Positions 10,211-18,493 are shown, counted from the stretch's first letter. The stretch is 42,550 nucleotides of DNA from Gammaproteobacteria bacterium (GCA_016744375.1 JADGEM010000042.1:1-42550), one strand, 5' to 3'. Notes: generated by a model not told the origin, from the sequence alone. Made by a program: numbers and translations.

Positions 10211-11500
10211 ATGAAAATATTAGTTATCGGTAATGGTGGTCGTGAACACGCTCTGGCATGGAAAGCTGCACAATCACCTCAGGTTGATGAGGTCTTTGTT
10301 GCCCCGGGCAATGCTGGCACTCACCGTGAAAACAACCTCACCAATGTTGATATTGGTGTCACCGATATTTCGGCACTTATTGATTTTGTGAAAACCAAGA
10401 ATGTGGACCTAACCATTGTCGGGCCTGAAGCCCCGCTGGTTGAAGGTGTTGTTGACCGCTTTATCGAACAGGGGTTGAAAATTTTTGGTCCAACTCAGGG
10501 CGCAGCACAGCTTGAAGGTTCTAAGGCATTTACGAAAGATTTTCTGGCACGACACAATATCCCGACTGCAACTTATCAGAACTTTACTGAAATTGAACCG
10601 GCTATTGCCTATGTTAAACAACAAGGGGCACCCATTGTGGTTAAGGCTGATGGTCTGGCGGCCGGCAAAGGCGTGATTGTCGCTCAAACTGAAGAAGAAG
10701 CCATCAGCGCCATTAAAGACATGCTGGCAGGTAACAGTTTTGGCGAAGCCGGACATAGAGTGGTTGTCGAAGAATTTTTGACAGGTGAAGAAGCCAGTTT
10801 TATTGTCATGGCCGATGGCAAAAATATTCTCTCCCTGGCCACATCTCAGGATCATAAAGCACGCGATAATGGTGACTTGGGACCAAACACGGGTGGTATG
10901 GGGGCCTATTCACCCGCCCCGGTTGTCACAGATGAGATCACTGAAAAAGTAATGCAAACTGTTATTATCCCCACAATAGAAGGCATGGCTGCTGAAGGCA
11001 ATGAGTATTCTGGTTTTCTTTATGCCGGCCTGATGATCTCTCCTGAGGGTGAACTCAAGGTTCTGGAATATAATTGCCGTTTTGGTGATCCAGAAACACA
11101 GCCAATTATGATGCGCCTGCAGTCCGATCTGGTTGGGTTATGCCAGGCAGCCATCGATCACAAACTTGATACAGTTACAGCCCAGTGGGACAGTCGCGCC
11201 GCTATTGGAATTGTCATGGCGGCTGGAGGTTATCCCGCCAGCTATGAAAACGGGCAACTCATCGAAGGTCTGGATTCTGTTGACACTGAGAACAGCAAAG
11301 TGTTTCATGCCGGGACACGCATTGGTGCAAATGACTCTCAGGTTGTTACCAGTGGCGGCCGCGTACTCTGTGTCGTTGCTTTAGGTAACAGCGTCACTGA
11401 AGCCCAGCAAGAAGTTTACAAGAAGGTAAAACAAGTCCATTTTAAGGATGCTTTTTACCGAACCGATATTGGTTATCGAGCAATAGCCAGAGAGAGCTAA
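10211..11500 (+). CDS. purD: Phosphoribosylamine-glycine ligase
   Basis: GARS, the second enzyme of de novo purine synthesis, joining glycine to phosphoribosylamine with ATP. The 429 aa length is standard. Visible motifs include the N-terminal GNGGREHALAWK, the ATP-grasp glycine loop 'ADGLAAGKGV', 'GGMGAYSPAP', and the metal-binding 'EYNCRFGDPETQ'. The start is supported by TAAGG at 10199-10203, seven bases before the ATG. In many gammaproteobacteria purD follows purH. Here it stands after an RND operon and is followed 112 bases later by prk on the same strand. A metabolic link between the two is only suggestive: both use phosphorylated ribose precursors. Confidence 0.97.
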   Translation: MKILVIGNGGREHALAWKAAQSPQVDEVFVAPGNAGTHRENNLTNVDIGVTDISALIDFVKTKNVDLTIVGPEAPLVEGVVDRFIEQGLKIFGPTQGAAQLEGSKAFTKDFLARHNIPTATYQNFTEIEPAIAYVKQQGAPIVVKADGLAAGKGVIVAQTEEEAISAIKDMLAGNSFGEAGHRVVVEEFLTGEEASFIVMADGKNILSLATSQDHKARDNGDLGPNTGGMGAYSPAPVVTDEITEKVMQTVIIPTIEGMAAEGNEYSGFLYAGLMISPEGELKVLEYNCRFGDPETQPIMMRLQSDLVGLCQAAIDHKLDTVTAQWDSRAAIGIVMAAGGYPASYENGQLIEGLDSVDTENSKVFHAGTRIGANDSQVVTSGGRVLCVVALGNSVTEAQQEVYKKVKQVHFKDAFYRTDIGYRAIARES

Positions 11501-11554
11501 ATTGTAACTCTATTAGAAATAGGTTAATATCTTCTAAATTAATTATTCAGATCG

Positions 11555-11589
11555 CCTGCAAACTGCTTTTCAACAATAATTTTTGCAGG
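11555..11589 (+). promoter_or_regulatory. Inverted repeat in the prk leader
   Basis: A perfect 8-base inverted repeat, CCTGCAAA at 11555-11562 and TTTGCAGG at 11582-11589, separated by 19 bases, lies 24-58 bases upstream of the prk start. It could be an operator half-site pair or a leader stem. It lacks a T-run, so it is not a convincing terminator for purD. I cannot assign a regulator; CbbR (LysR family) is the usual regulator of Calvin-cycle genes, but its T-N11-A pattern is not clearly distinguished here. Confidence 0.35.
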
Positions 11590-11612
11590 TAAATTATAAC
11601 AAGGAATGCATT

Positions 11613-12473
11613 ATGTCCAGTAAACACCCAGTTGTCGCAGTCACCGGTTCTTCTGGTGCGGGTACCACTACAGTTAAAGATGCTTTTGAGCATATTTTCT
11701 TTCGTGAAAATATTAATCCAGCCATTATTGAAGGTGACAGCTACCACCGCTATGACCGCGCAGCAATGAAAGTTGCGGTTGAAGAGAAAGGTGATACATT
11801 CAGTCATTTCGGACCTGAAGCCAACCATTTTGATGTATTGTCCGAGACGTTTAAAGAATATGGTGAGACTGGTATGTGTAAGCGACGGTACTATTTACAC
11901 AGTGAAGAAGAAGCCGTACCTTATGCTCCTTTAACACCAGGCCAATTTACTGATTGGGAAAACATCCCATCAGATACCGATCTGCTGTTTTATGAAGGTC
12001 TTCATGGTGGCGCTAAGAGTGGTGACGATGATGTTTCCAAGTACGTTGATTTATTAGTTGGTGTTGTACCTATTGTGAACCTTGAGTGGATTCAGAAAAT
12101 TCACCGTGATAATTCACAGCGTGGTTATTCCGCTGAGGCAATTGTTGATACCATCTTGCGTCGTATGCCTGATTATGTAAATTACATTACACCTCAGTTC
12201 TCACGGACTGATATCAATTTTCAGCGTGTACCAACTGTTGATACCTCTAATCCTTTTATCGCCCGTGATATTCCAACACCTGATGAAAGCTTTATTGTAA
12301 TCCGCTTCAAACACCCTGAAGGTGTTGATTTTCCAAATCTATTAAATATGATCCCTGATTCATTTATGTCTCGTCGTAACAACATGGTTGTTCCAGGCAG
12401 TAAAATGGGCTTTGCTATGGAGTTAATTCTGGCACCCAGGATTCATGAATTAATGGAAAAAGCTAAGGCTTAA
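11613..12473 (+). CDS. prk: Phosphoribulokinase (Calvin cycle)
   Basis: Phosphorylates ribulose 5-phosphate to ribulose 1,5-bisphosphate, the Rubisco substrate. The 286-residue product is the short proteobacterial class I type, usually allosterically activated by NADH and inhibited by AMP. A P-loop GSSGAGTTT lies at residues 12-20. 'EGDSYHRYDR' carries catalytic and substrate-binding residues, and 'FYEGLHGG' is conserved in the family. I chose the ATG at 11613, preceded by AAGGA at 11601-11605; an upstream in-frame ATG at 11583 would add ten non-conserved residues. No Rubisco or other cbb gene is nearby, so the Calvin genes are dispersed. The gene ends before a strong hairpin shared with the convergent gene. 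Confidence 0.96.
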   Translation: MSSKHPVVAVTGSSGAGTTTVKDAFEHIFFRENINPAIIEGDSYHRYDRAAMKVAVEEKGDTFSHFGPEANHFDVLSETFKEYGETGMCKRRYYLHSEEEAVPYAPLTPGQFTDWENIPSDTDLLFYEGLHGGAKSGDDDVSKYVDLLVGVVPIVNLEWIQKIHRDNSQRGYSAEAIVDTILRRMPDYVNYITPQFSRTDINFQRVPTVDTSNPFIARDIPTPDESFIVIRFKHPEGVDFPNLLNMIPDSFMSRRNNMVVPGSKMGFAMELILAPRIHELMEKAKA

Positions 12474-12494
12474 AAAAACAAGCTCTGAAATACA

Positions 12495-12539
12495 ATGAGT
12501 CATGTGGGTGAATGAATTCATTCATCTCGCATGACTCAT
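12495..12539. terminator. Long palindromic hairpin between convergent genes
   Basis: A 45-base near-palindrome has outer arms ATGAGTCATG (12495-12504) and CATGACTCAT (12530-12539) and an inner perfect palindrome TGAATGAATTCATTCA. It sits between the stop codons of prk (plus) and the aspartoacylase-like gene (minus). That position fits a bidirectional transcription stop. No long T-run follows on either side, so termination may be weak or the element may instead protect mRNA ends. Confidence 0.6.
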
Positions 12540-12543
12540 GTGT

Positions 12544-13584
12544 TCAGGCACCTGAACCTTTCCCCAGCTTTTCTTCTAACTCTATTTTTTCCATCAAATA
12601 ACATAAACAATCCTGTCTTATTATTTCCGCTTTCGTTGTTAACATGGATGGCATAACGGGTATTCTTGTTCTTATTTCACCATTGCTGTAATCAAAGTAG
12701 CGTTGTGCAACATCAATTCCCAACTCATTAATTGCCTGAAGAAAAATCATTTTTCCAGAATCAATTTTTGCCAGGAATTCACCACTATTGAGGGCTGTAA
12801 AATTGAGTCTATCTACATCTGAATCAAAGTTAATATCAGTGACATTGGCCGGATCAAAGCTGATACAAAATTGCTTCGGTACTTTAACAATAGCCATTGT
12901 ATGGTATAAATCAAAATCTTCTGCTTTGAGAGGCTGGTTATTAAATTCTCCCAGAGACATGGCCTGTTCAATATAATTTCTGGCATGCTGGACACCAAAC
13001 TTGTGATTTGGCTGCCCACATTCAACCGTCACAGCCGGACAAAGCCGAGAGAATGCCATGGATTGAACCGTGTCGGGTTTAATGAAGTACACGACAGTAC
13101 GACTGAATAAATGAGCCAGTTGGAAAAAATCATGTTCTTTACGGTTAATGCAGGCATAATGAGGGTTTTTTCCCGTATTATTATGAATATCAATGCTGGC
13201 AAATACTTGTTTTTCCTTCATTTGCTGCAAAATTAAACTCATCATTCGCCCTTCTTCTGAGTCATGCTGACTCCAGACGCGATTATAATCCAACTGACCT
13301 TTCAGCACCCTTTTCTGCTCTTTAGCCGCAGAAATATTGGCAATAAAAAGTGACAGAGATCTGGGCAGTGTCTTTTTTTTATGGCTTTTAAAAAAGTGGC
13401 TCAAATAACTTTTAATTGCCTCCCAACCCGTGGGCTCATTGCCGTGCAATAACACCGACACAAATAAGGGGCGTACTTTCTCACCGGTGAGATGAATTAA
13501 TGTTGGCCCTGATAATACTTCGTGCAACTCATCTGCATTTTTCTCCAGGAGGCCATCAGGCAAGTAATCTAGAATTGTTAACAT
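12544..13584 (-). CDS. Aspartoacylase/succinylglutamate desuccinylase-family zinc hydrolase
   Basis: M14-like metallo-amidohydrolase of 346 aa. Family zinc ligands are visible: the H47xxE50 pair in 'LLHGNEPTG' and H134 in 'DIHNNTG'. E188 in 'VTVECG' is the likely catalytic base. Members remove acyl groups from acylated amino acids or cleave peptide-like amides; the substrate here cannot be read from sequence. An AAAGG site precedes the ATG by six bases. It follows the GCS2-like ligase on the same strand after about 156 bases. The pairing of an amide-forming ligase with an amide hydrolase could mean metabolism of one glutamyl or aspartyl compound, but that is inference. Confidence 0.82.
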   Translation of the reverse strand: MLTILDYLPDGLLEKNADELHEVLSGPTLIHLTGEKVRPLFVSVLLHGNEPTGWEAIKSYLSHFFKSHKKKTLPRSLSLFIANISAAKEQKRVLKGQLDYNRVWSQHDSEEGRMMSLILQQMKEKQVFASIDIHNNTGKNPHYACINRKEHDFFQLAHLFSRTVVYFIKPDTVQSMAFSRLCPAVTVECGQPNHKFGVQHARNYIEQAMSLGEFNNQPLKAEDFDLYHTMAIVKVPKQFCISFDPANVTDINFDSDVDRLNFTALNSGEFLAKIDSGKMIFLQAINELGIDVAQRYFDYSNGEIRTRIPVMPSMLTTKAEIIRQDCLCYLMEKIELEEKLGKGSGA

Positions 13585-13628
13585 AAAAAACCTTTAATTA
13601 TATTTGCATGCTTGTAGACACTAGGAGT

Positions 13629-13684
13629 GCGGGTGTCCCGCCCATGTGAAGATACCGCTAAAGATAGACAAGATGCCCATCCTC
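13629..13684. repeat. Intergenic structured repeat, copy A
   Basis: In the 156-base gap between the ligase and hydrolase genes, a tight hairpin GCGGG-TGT-CCCGC (13629-13641) overlaps a GCCCATGT box (13640-13647). After 27 bases comes GCCCATCCTC (13675-13684). The same two boxes, 30 bases apart, recur at 19139-19186, also between genes. I read these as diverged copies of a small dispersed intergenic element. There is no sign of coding. Confidence 0.45.
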
Positions 13685-13740
13685 CCGGCAAATATCTCTT
13701 CATATGATAAAAAGAGAACCTGTATTTTTATATTGGGACT

Positions 13741-15207
13741 TTATATAAGCCATTCATGTACAGGATGGCCAGTTTGCTGATTCTTTTGATAAGCCAATGT
13801 TAATGCCTGCATGTCCTTACCATTTTTTGCAACATACTGCCGTTGCCAGCTTGCTCCATTTTGGCCGTTTTTTGTTCTTTGTTCAATAATTCCAAGATAA
13901 TATTCAATATCCTGGCGATCAATACCCAGTTGGCTCAAACCGTCTTTTGCCATGGGTAATATATAGTCCAGAATTAATGCTTTAAGAGGGATGGGTCGTC
14001 CGCCTAACCAGGTAATTTTTCCTTTTAAACCCTGTTTGGCACTGAGGTAAAAGTTTTCTTTGGCCTGAACAAAGGGCAGTTGGGTTTCAGGAATTTCATA
14101 CTGATTGGCAAAGGCGGTTACAGCACCATAAAAGAATGCTGCATTGGCAATGCTGTCTACAATTGTAGGCCCTGCGGGTATGACCCTATGCTCTAACCGG
14201 ACGTGATAATGTCGCCGTCCCTGATGTTTTTTATAGGCAATAATTGGCCTGTTCCAGCGCCAGACGGTGCCATTATGCAGACTCAGATGGGCTAGATCTT
14301 CAACGGTTGTGTCAAAAATTTCAGGCAGCAGTATGGGATAGTGTTCGTTGTTTTCTTCAAAACACTCCAGTAATGAATCTTTCGCATAACCCAAACCAAA
14401 ACTGACTCGTTTTATCGGGCCAAACATAGCACCATCAAATCCCCCCACTGAGACAGCCTGCTCAAAGACAGGAATTCGAGTTTCACACCACAGGGCCTTG
14501 CCAAATAAAAATGGAGAGTTAGCACTCACTGCAATAATAGGCGCAGATAAGATAATGGCCGCATTATAATAGCGGACCGAACGCGAAAACGGCATTTGCA
14601 GATGCAGCTGAAAAGAAGTCGCTGTCGATTCCAGCATAACATCCTGATGTCTGCTTTTTAATGTTTCACTGCCCTGAATATCCAGTTCAATTGCCCGCCC
14701 TTTACGGCTGCGAAATACTTGCTCATTCAAAGCTTTATATCGAGTCATAGGAGACATATTGGCCAGTTTAAGATCGGCATCACGTAAGCTGGGTAAAGTA
14801 CCAACCATCAGCAGTGTACAGTTAATTTCTTTGGCCGTTTCACTGCAAATATCCCATAGCCGCTGGAGTTCATTTTTAAGATTGGATAGTGCTTTCCCAT
14901 TCAATTTAAATACAATGCTATTGAGTTCAATATTAAACTTTGCCAATTCAAGAGTCACTTGAGAGGCTATGGCTGTACCTGCCAGGTGCTGCAAAAATTC
15001 ATTATTCTGGTTAGCAGGCTTACCATCACAATCGAGTAAGCACACCTCCATCTCAAAACCTGCCAGCAAATAGGGTGTCTTTTGAGCAGAATCTTCATGA
15101 CTTTTATGAAACCACTTTTTTACCCAGTCAAGCTCTTCATTCAACTTATTGCGATAGCGCTCAAAATCAGTCTTAGTGAAATGGCTGTGAGTGATTTCTT
15201 GCCCCAC
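13741..15207 (-). CDS. GCS2-family glutamate-cysteine ligase-like protein
   Basis: Carboxylate-amine ligase of 488 aa resembling the GCS2 / YbdK type of gamma-glutamylcysteine synthetase, which joins the glutamate side-chain carboxylate to an amine using ATP. Recognisable segments are 'GFEMEV' near residue 51 (metal/glutamate site), 'MLESTATSFQLHLQMPF' and 'YHVRLEHRVIPAGPTIVD'. It starts with GTG at 15207, directly abutting the murU stop (15208), so it is probably the third gene of an amgK-murU-ligase operon. The true amine substrate is uncertain, because this family includes enzymes with weak cysteine ligase activity. Whether it supplies glutathione or another gamma-glutamyl compound cannot be decided here. 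Confidence 0.82.
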   Translation of the reverse strand: MGQEITHSHFTKTDFERYRNKLNEELDWVKKWFHKSHEDSAQKTPYLLAGFEMEVCLLDCDGKPANQNNEFLQHLAGTAIASQVTLELAKFNIELNSIVFKLNGKALSNLKNELQRLWDICSETAKEINCTLLMVGTLPSLRDADLKLANMSPMTRYKALNEQVFRSRKGRAIELDIQGSETLKSRHQDVMLESTATSFQLHLQMPFSRSVRYYNAAIILSAPIIAVSANSPFLFGKALWCETRIPVFEQAVSVGGFDGAMFGPIKRVSFGLGYAKDSLLECFEENNEHYPILLPEIFDTTVEDLAHLSLHNGTVWRWNRPIIAYKKHQGRRHYHVRLEHRVIPAGPTIVDSIANAAFFYGAVTAFANQYEIPETQLPFVQAKENFYLSAKQGLKGKITWLGGRPIPLKALILDYILPMAKDGLSQLGIDRQDIEYYLGIIEQRTKNGQNGASWQRQYVAKNGKDMQALTLAYQKNQQTGHPVHEWLI

Positions 15208-15999
15208 CTACACACCCCGCTGAATCAAGTCTAATTGCTTGAGGCGCTCAGGAGTTCCAATATCCCACCAGCTTCCCGGATAGACTTCGCCCGATACTTG
15301 CTGTTTTTTCATGGCCGCTCGCAACATGGGTGCCAGAGCCTGTTTTACTGCAGGTTGCTGTGAGCTTGTAGAGTGCAGGGAGCCTGAAGAACGCCGGGAG
15401 CCTATAGATTGTCGGGAGAAAAATTCTGGTAAATAACAGGCAATACCGCTGAAGGTGTAAGCTTGTTGATCGCCCCCCCCTTCAACCCCCCTTTTGAAGA
15501 AGGGGGAAGTTAAGAATGGATCAGAGACTACTCCGTCATGGCAATAAAAATCGCCGCTCGGATTGTGTTGTGGGTTATTCACCAGAACTAAGTGAGCTAT
15601 TTTTCCTGATGCCTTTTTTTCTGCTAACAGATTTTCGGCTGTTTTTTTTAGTAAGCTAAAATCATAATCAGTAAAAATATCCCCATTTACCACAATAAAT
15701 GGCTCATCACCTAATAAGTGCAAAGCATTTATTATACCTCCGGCTGTTTCTAATGCCTGAGCTTCCGGGCTGTATTGTATGTGTACACCATAGCCAGCGC
15801 CATTCCTCAGTTGCGCCTCAATTTTTTCACCCAGCCAGGCATGATTAATCACCAGTTCAGTGATCCCTGCTTTTACGAGCGCGCCAATATGATATTCAAG
15901 CAGACTTTTACCCGCAACTTTCAACAAAGGCTTGGGCGTAGTATCAGTCAAAGGACGCATTCGTTCTCCACGCCCAGCCGCCAGGATCATCGCCTTCAT
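15208..15999 (-). CDS. murU: MurNAc-1-phosphate uridylyltransferase, enlarged by repeats
   Basis: Nucleotidyltransferase converting MurNAc alpha-1-phosphate plus UTP to UDP-MurNAc in the anhydro-muropeptide recycling route that bypasses MurA. The signature LAAGRGERMRP (6-16), 'TPKPLLKVAGK' and the metal-binding 'VNGDIFTDYD' are intact. At 263 aa it is about 30-40 residues longer than typical MurU. The extra length lies mainly at about 161-179, encoded by a C/G-rich palindrome, and at about 195-218, encoded by 18-bp tandem repeats. Both fall between core elements (before 'TFSGI', and between 'LPEFF' and 'LAPMLRAA') and keep the frame. The start overlaps the amgK stop by four bases (ATGA). Probably functional, because the conserved C-terminal 'GSWWDIGTPERL' remains. 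Confidence 0.93.
   Translation of the reverse strand: MKAMILAAGRGERMRPLTDTTPKPLLKVAGKSLLEYHIGALVKAGITELVINHAWLGEKIEAQLRNGAGYGVHIQYSPEAQALETAGGIINALHLLGDEPFIVVNGDIFTDYDFSLLKKTAENLLAEKKASGKIAHLVLVNNPQHNPSGDFYCHDGVVSDPFLTSPFFKRGVEGGGDQQAYTFSGIACYLPEFFSRQSIGSRRSSGSLHSTSSQQPAVKQALAPMLRAAMKKQQVSGEVYPGSWWDIGTPERLKQLDLIQRGV
15364..15417 (-). repeat. 18-bp tandem repeat inside murU
   Basis: Three 18-base units at 15400-15417, 15382-15399 and 15364-15381, plus a degenerate fourth at about 15346-15363. Read on the minus strand, each unit begins TCCC and, in the first two units, ends GGC. They encode the hexapeptides SRQSIG, SRRSSG and SLHSTS, then SQQPAV. The unit is a multiple of three, so copy number can change without frameshift. 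The array lies in a region absent from typical MurU. Confidence 0.8.
15473..15506. repeat. C/G-rich palindromic insertion inside murU
   Basis: A run of eight C (15473-15480) is followed by TTCAA and a stem with arms CCCCCTT (15487-15493) and AAGGGGG (15500-15506). On the minus strand it encodes the peptide SPFFKRGVEGGG within murU. Very similar 'PPFxKGGxxG' peptides arise from dispersed CCCCCTTT/AAAGGGGG repeats in other bacterial genomes, so I interpret this as a mobile palindromic repeat that landed in frame. The C8 run is also a possible slippage site. Confidence 0.65.
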
Positions 16000-17069
16000 T
16001 CAGACTCCAGTCTGCGAAGCAATTCCAGCAATGCTTCAAACTCAGGGTACCGGGCACAAACTTTGTAGAGATAATCCAGAGTTTGAGGGATATCATTGAG
16101 ATAGTTATCTTTGCCATCCCGATAATTCAGACGGCAAAAAATGCCAACCACTTTAAGTTGCCTTTGTATACCCATCCAGTCAAACCAGCGAATAAACTGC
16201 TTTTTATCATCCGGTTCTAATAGTTTTTCTCTAAGCAGTATCTGACGATATTGTTCAAGCCAGACATAGACCTGCTGCTCCGGCCAGGCAATATAACTGT
16301 CCCTGAGTAAAGAGACTAAATCATAAGTCACAGGCCCCACAACAGCATCCTGAAAATCAATGACACCAGGATTATGCTCCTCATAAAACATGAGATTACG
16401 AGAATGATAATCCCGATGGACGAAAAACTGTGGCTGTTCTTCAGCAGAATGGGTTAAACGTACCATCGCCTGCTCCAGAACCATCTGTTCAGCCTTATTC
16501 AAGGTGTACTGGCAATGTACTTTGATGTACCACTCAGGCAGTAACATCATCTCTGCTTTGAGGCGCTCTGCATCATAATCAGGCAGTTCAATTTTTTGAT
16601 TATTTATTGCCGACTGCATACCTGACTGCATAATAACCAGAGCACTCATTGCATCTGAATACAGTTTATTTGCTTGTTCAATTCCCATCTCTGAAGAAGC
16701 AGCAGTCAGCATCGACAAATAGGCATCATGACCTAAGTCTGACATCAGGATAAAACCCATGGAGTCATTGACCGCATAGAGGTGAGGTACATTTACCCCC
16801 GTGTTTTCTAAACTGGCAGCAATTTTAATAAAGGGGGCAATGTCTTCCTTGCCTGGCGGTGCATCCATAACAATAAATGACTGCCCGGCAACCTGATGAA
16901 AGACACCTTGTTTAAAAATAACTCGAAAATAACGCCTGAAACTGGCATCGTTGGAAGCGGGATTAAAGCTTTGGATATCAGCCTGAATTTCAGTTTCAAG
17001 CCAATGTTTGATTTGTTCTATACGTTGGGGCATTTTAGTTTGTAAGTTGGTCTGTTTTTTTATGTCCAT
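15996..17069 (-). CDS. amgK: N-acetylmuramate/N-acetylglucosamine anomeric kinase
   Basis: Aminoglycoside-phosphotransferase-fold kinase of 357 aa that phosphorylates C1 of MurNAc (and GlcNAc), giving the substrate of MurU. Catalytic loop 'HRDYHSRN' has H218, D220 and N225. The metal-binding loop 'DFQDAVVGP' has D238 and D241. 'NASFRRYFRV'-like N-lobe residues (about 40-50) and the C-terminal 'YLNDIPQTLDYL' fit AmgK. It overlaps murU by four bases, as in other gammaproteobacteria and Pseudomonas. A later ATG at 17033 is a possible alternative start; no strong ribosome site favours either. Cell-wall recycling by this route implies an outer-membrane gram-negative without the E. coli NagK/MurQ-only scheme. 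Confidence 0.93.
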   Translation of the reverse strand: MDIKKQTNLQTKMPQRIEQIKHWLETEIQADIQSFNPASNDASFRRYFRVIFKQGVFHQVAGQSFIVMDAPPGKEDIAPFIKIAASLENTGVNVPHLYAVNDSMGFILMSDLGHDAYLSMLTAASSEMGIEQANKLYSDAMSALVIMQSGMQSAINNQKIELPDYDAERLKAEMMLLPEWYIKVHCQYTLNKAEQMVLEQAMVRLTHSAEEQPQFFVHRDYHSRNLMFYEEHNPGVIDFQDAVVGPVTYDLVSLLRDSYIAWPEQQVYVWLEQYRQILLREKLLEPDDKKQFIRWFDWMGIQRQLKVVGIFCRLNYRDGKDNYLNDIPQTLDYLYKVCARYPEFEALLELLRRLESE

Positions 17070-17168
17070 ACGTTATACCATAACCAAAGCGACATATAAA
17101 CAGACCAATCTGACAAGCATTGCCTACCCATTCTTAAGATGGGGAATTGAAATGGTCAAATCAACAAT

Positions 17169-18440
17169 TTAAAACTCATAAGAGAGCTTAAGCTGTAGAA
17201 GATCTTCATCATCAAAGTCACTACCAACCGCATTTTTAACTTCGCTATAACCATCTGCATGACGCCATTCAGCCGCCAGGGTAGTATTTTCTAGAATGCC
17301 GACTGAAATGCTCGCCAGCCATGCTTTTTCATAAAAATCAGTAGTTTCTGCATCAAAATACATATCCTTGGTCTTTTGATAGCCTAGAGCAATCGTTGTT
17401 TCTTTTCCAGCCAGTTCAAAGTTATAAGCACCCTCAATATTCCATGCACGAGGCTTCAGCTTATCACCATTAACGGCACTGAGTTCACCCGCTTCAAAGT
17501 CATCCAACGCAGTGATGTATTCACCAATCAGATTAAATTGACCGAATGTGGCAATCGCGTGTAGACTCATACCACCAACATAGCCATCAAGACAGCCATC
17601 ACCAGCACAAAGCCCGTTACCATCAACCTGATCCTGCAGAGTATCTGATGTCGCAATATTATTGATATAACCCGCACCGATATCCAGACCAAAATTGTCA
17701 TTTTCCATGGCATAACCAAAGTTCAGGCCATAGTTATCAATTTTGTTATTATCAAGACTGCTGTAATTACCTTTGGCTTCATCGGCATCACCATTAAAGA
17801 TATAAGCAGAACCGTAGAAACCACCGTCCAGTTCAAAACCAACCTGAACCACATCTTCACGCGTTTCAGCCAAAGTCAGAGTCGCCGGATCAGAGATCAT
17901 ATTGCTTTCAAAGTTACCAAATGGCACATATAAGCGACCTGCAGAAGCATAGAAAGGAGTGACTTCTGAATTAGCAATGGTGATAAATGCTTCATCAACA
18001 TTCAAGTTATCATCATCAGCATCTTCATAAAGAAATAAAACACTACCGCTGACCCAATCACCTGCAGAGGCTTCAATGCCCAGTTCAAAAGTATCAAGAA
18101 CAATATCACTGGCGCTTTCACCTGCCCAGCCATCACTATCAGTATGGTTGGCTACAATTTCTATGACACCACCGATAGATAATGAGTCAGCCACCTGATG
18201 AGCAACAGAACGAGCATCTTCACCTTTGTTACCGCCAGCTTGCTGGTGTTGAATTTGGGTTGAGACTTCTTCTTGCTTTCTCAGCGAAGCTTCCTGAGCA
18301 TCCAGCTTATTCTGCATTGCCTGCATCTGCTGCTGCATTGCCTGCAACTGAGCTTTGAGCTCTGACATATCATCAGCTAATACCGGCTGTGAAAAAATTC
18401 CTGCACAAACAAGTGCGAGTGTGATTGGTTTTAGTTTCAT
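17169..18440 (-). CDS. LbtU-type outer-membrane porin (siderophore uptake family)
   Basis: Predicted outer-membrane beta-barrel of 423 aa. A signal peptide ends 'QPVLA' at about residue 22. A Gln/Met-rich coiled coil follows (about 25-65), then 'SIGGVIEIVANHTD', which opens the barrel, with alternating aromatic strands and a terminal 'LKLSYEF' ending in Phe as expected for BAM insertion. The layout matches the LbtU family first described as a TonB-independent legiobactin receptor in Legionella. I use the ATG at 18440, which directly opens the signal peptide; an upstream in-frame start at 18473 would spoil it. Substrate is not established, because many LbtU relatives may be general or anion porins. 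Confidence 0.83.
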   Translation of the reverse strand: MKLKPITLALVCAGIFSQPVLADDMSELKAQLQAMQQQMQAMQNKLDAQEASLRKQEEVSTQIQHQQAGGNKGEDARSVAHQVADSLSIGGVIEIVANHTDSDGWAGESASDIVLDTFELGIEASAGDWVSGSVLFLYEDADDDNLNVDEAFITIANSEVTPFYASAGRLYVPFGNFESNMISDPATLTLAETREDVVQVGFELDGGFYGSAYIFNGDADEAKGNYSSLDNNKIDNYGLNFGYAMENDNFGLDIGAGYINNIATSDTLQDQVDGNGLCAGDGCLDGYVGGMSLHAIATFGQFNLIGEYITALDDFEAGELSAVNGDKLKPRAWNIEGAYNFELAGKETTIALGYQKTKDMYFDAETTDFYEKAWLASISVGILENTTLAAEWRHADGYSEVKNAVGSDFDDEDLLQLKLSYEF

Positions 18441-18474
18441 TACATCATCCCATAAAATTACATAAAGGATCAAT

Positions 18475-18493
18475 TATAATGATAACTGTTCGT
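18475..18493. promoter_or_regulatory. Possible Fur-like box upstream of the porin gene
   Basis: The sequence tATAATGATAA followed by CTGTTCGT matches 10 of the first 11 positions of the 19-base Fur consensus GATAATGATAATCATTATC, but only about 2 of the last 8. It lies 35 bases upstream of the LbtU-like start. Iron regulation would suit a siderophore porin. The match is one-sided and the region is AT-rich, so chance is a real alternative. Confidence 0.3.

Noticed and set aside
10409..10855. 148-residue antisense frame within purD.
   Set aside because: Overlaps the conserved ATP-grasp coding sequence; a shadow frame.
17127..17144. CCCATTCTTAAGATGGG as terminator of the porin gene.
   Set aside because: The stem is short with a mismatch and no T-run follows on the minus strand.
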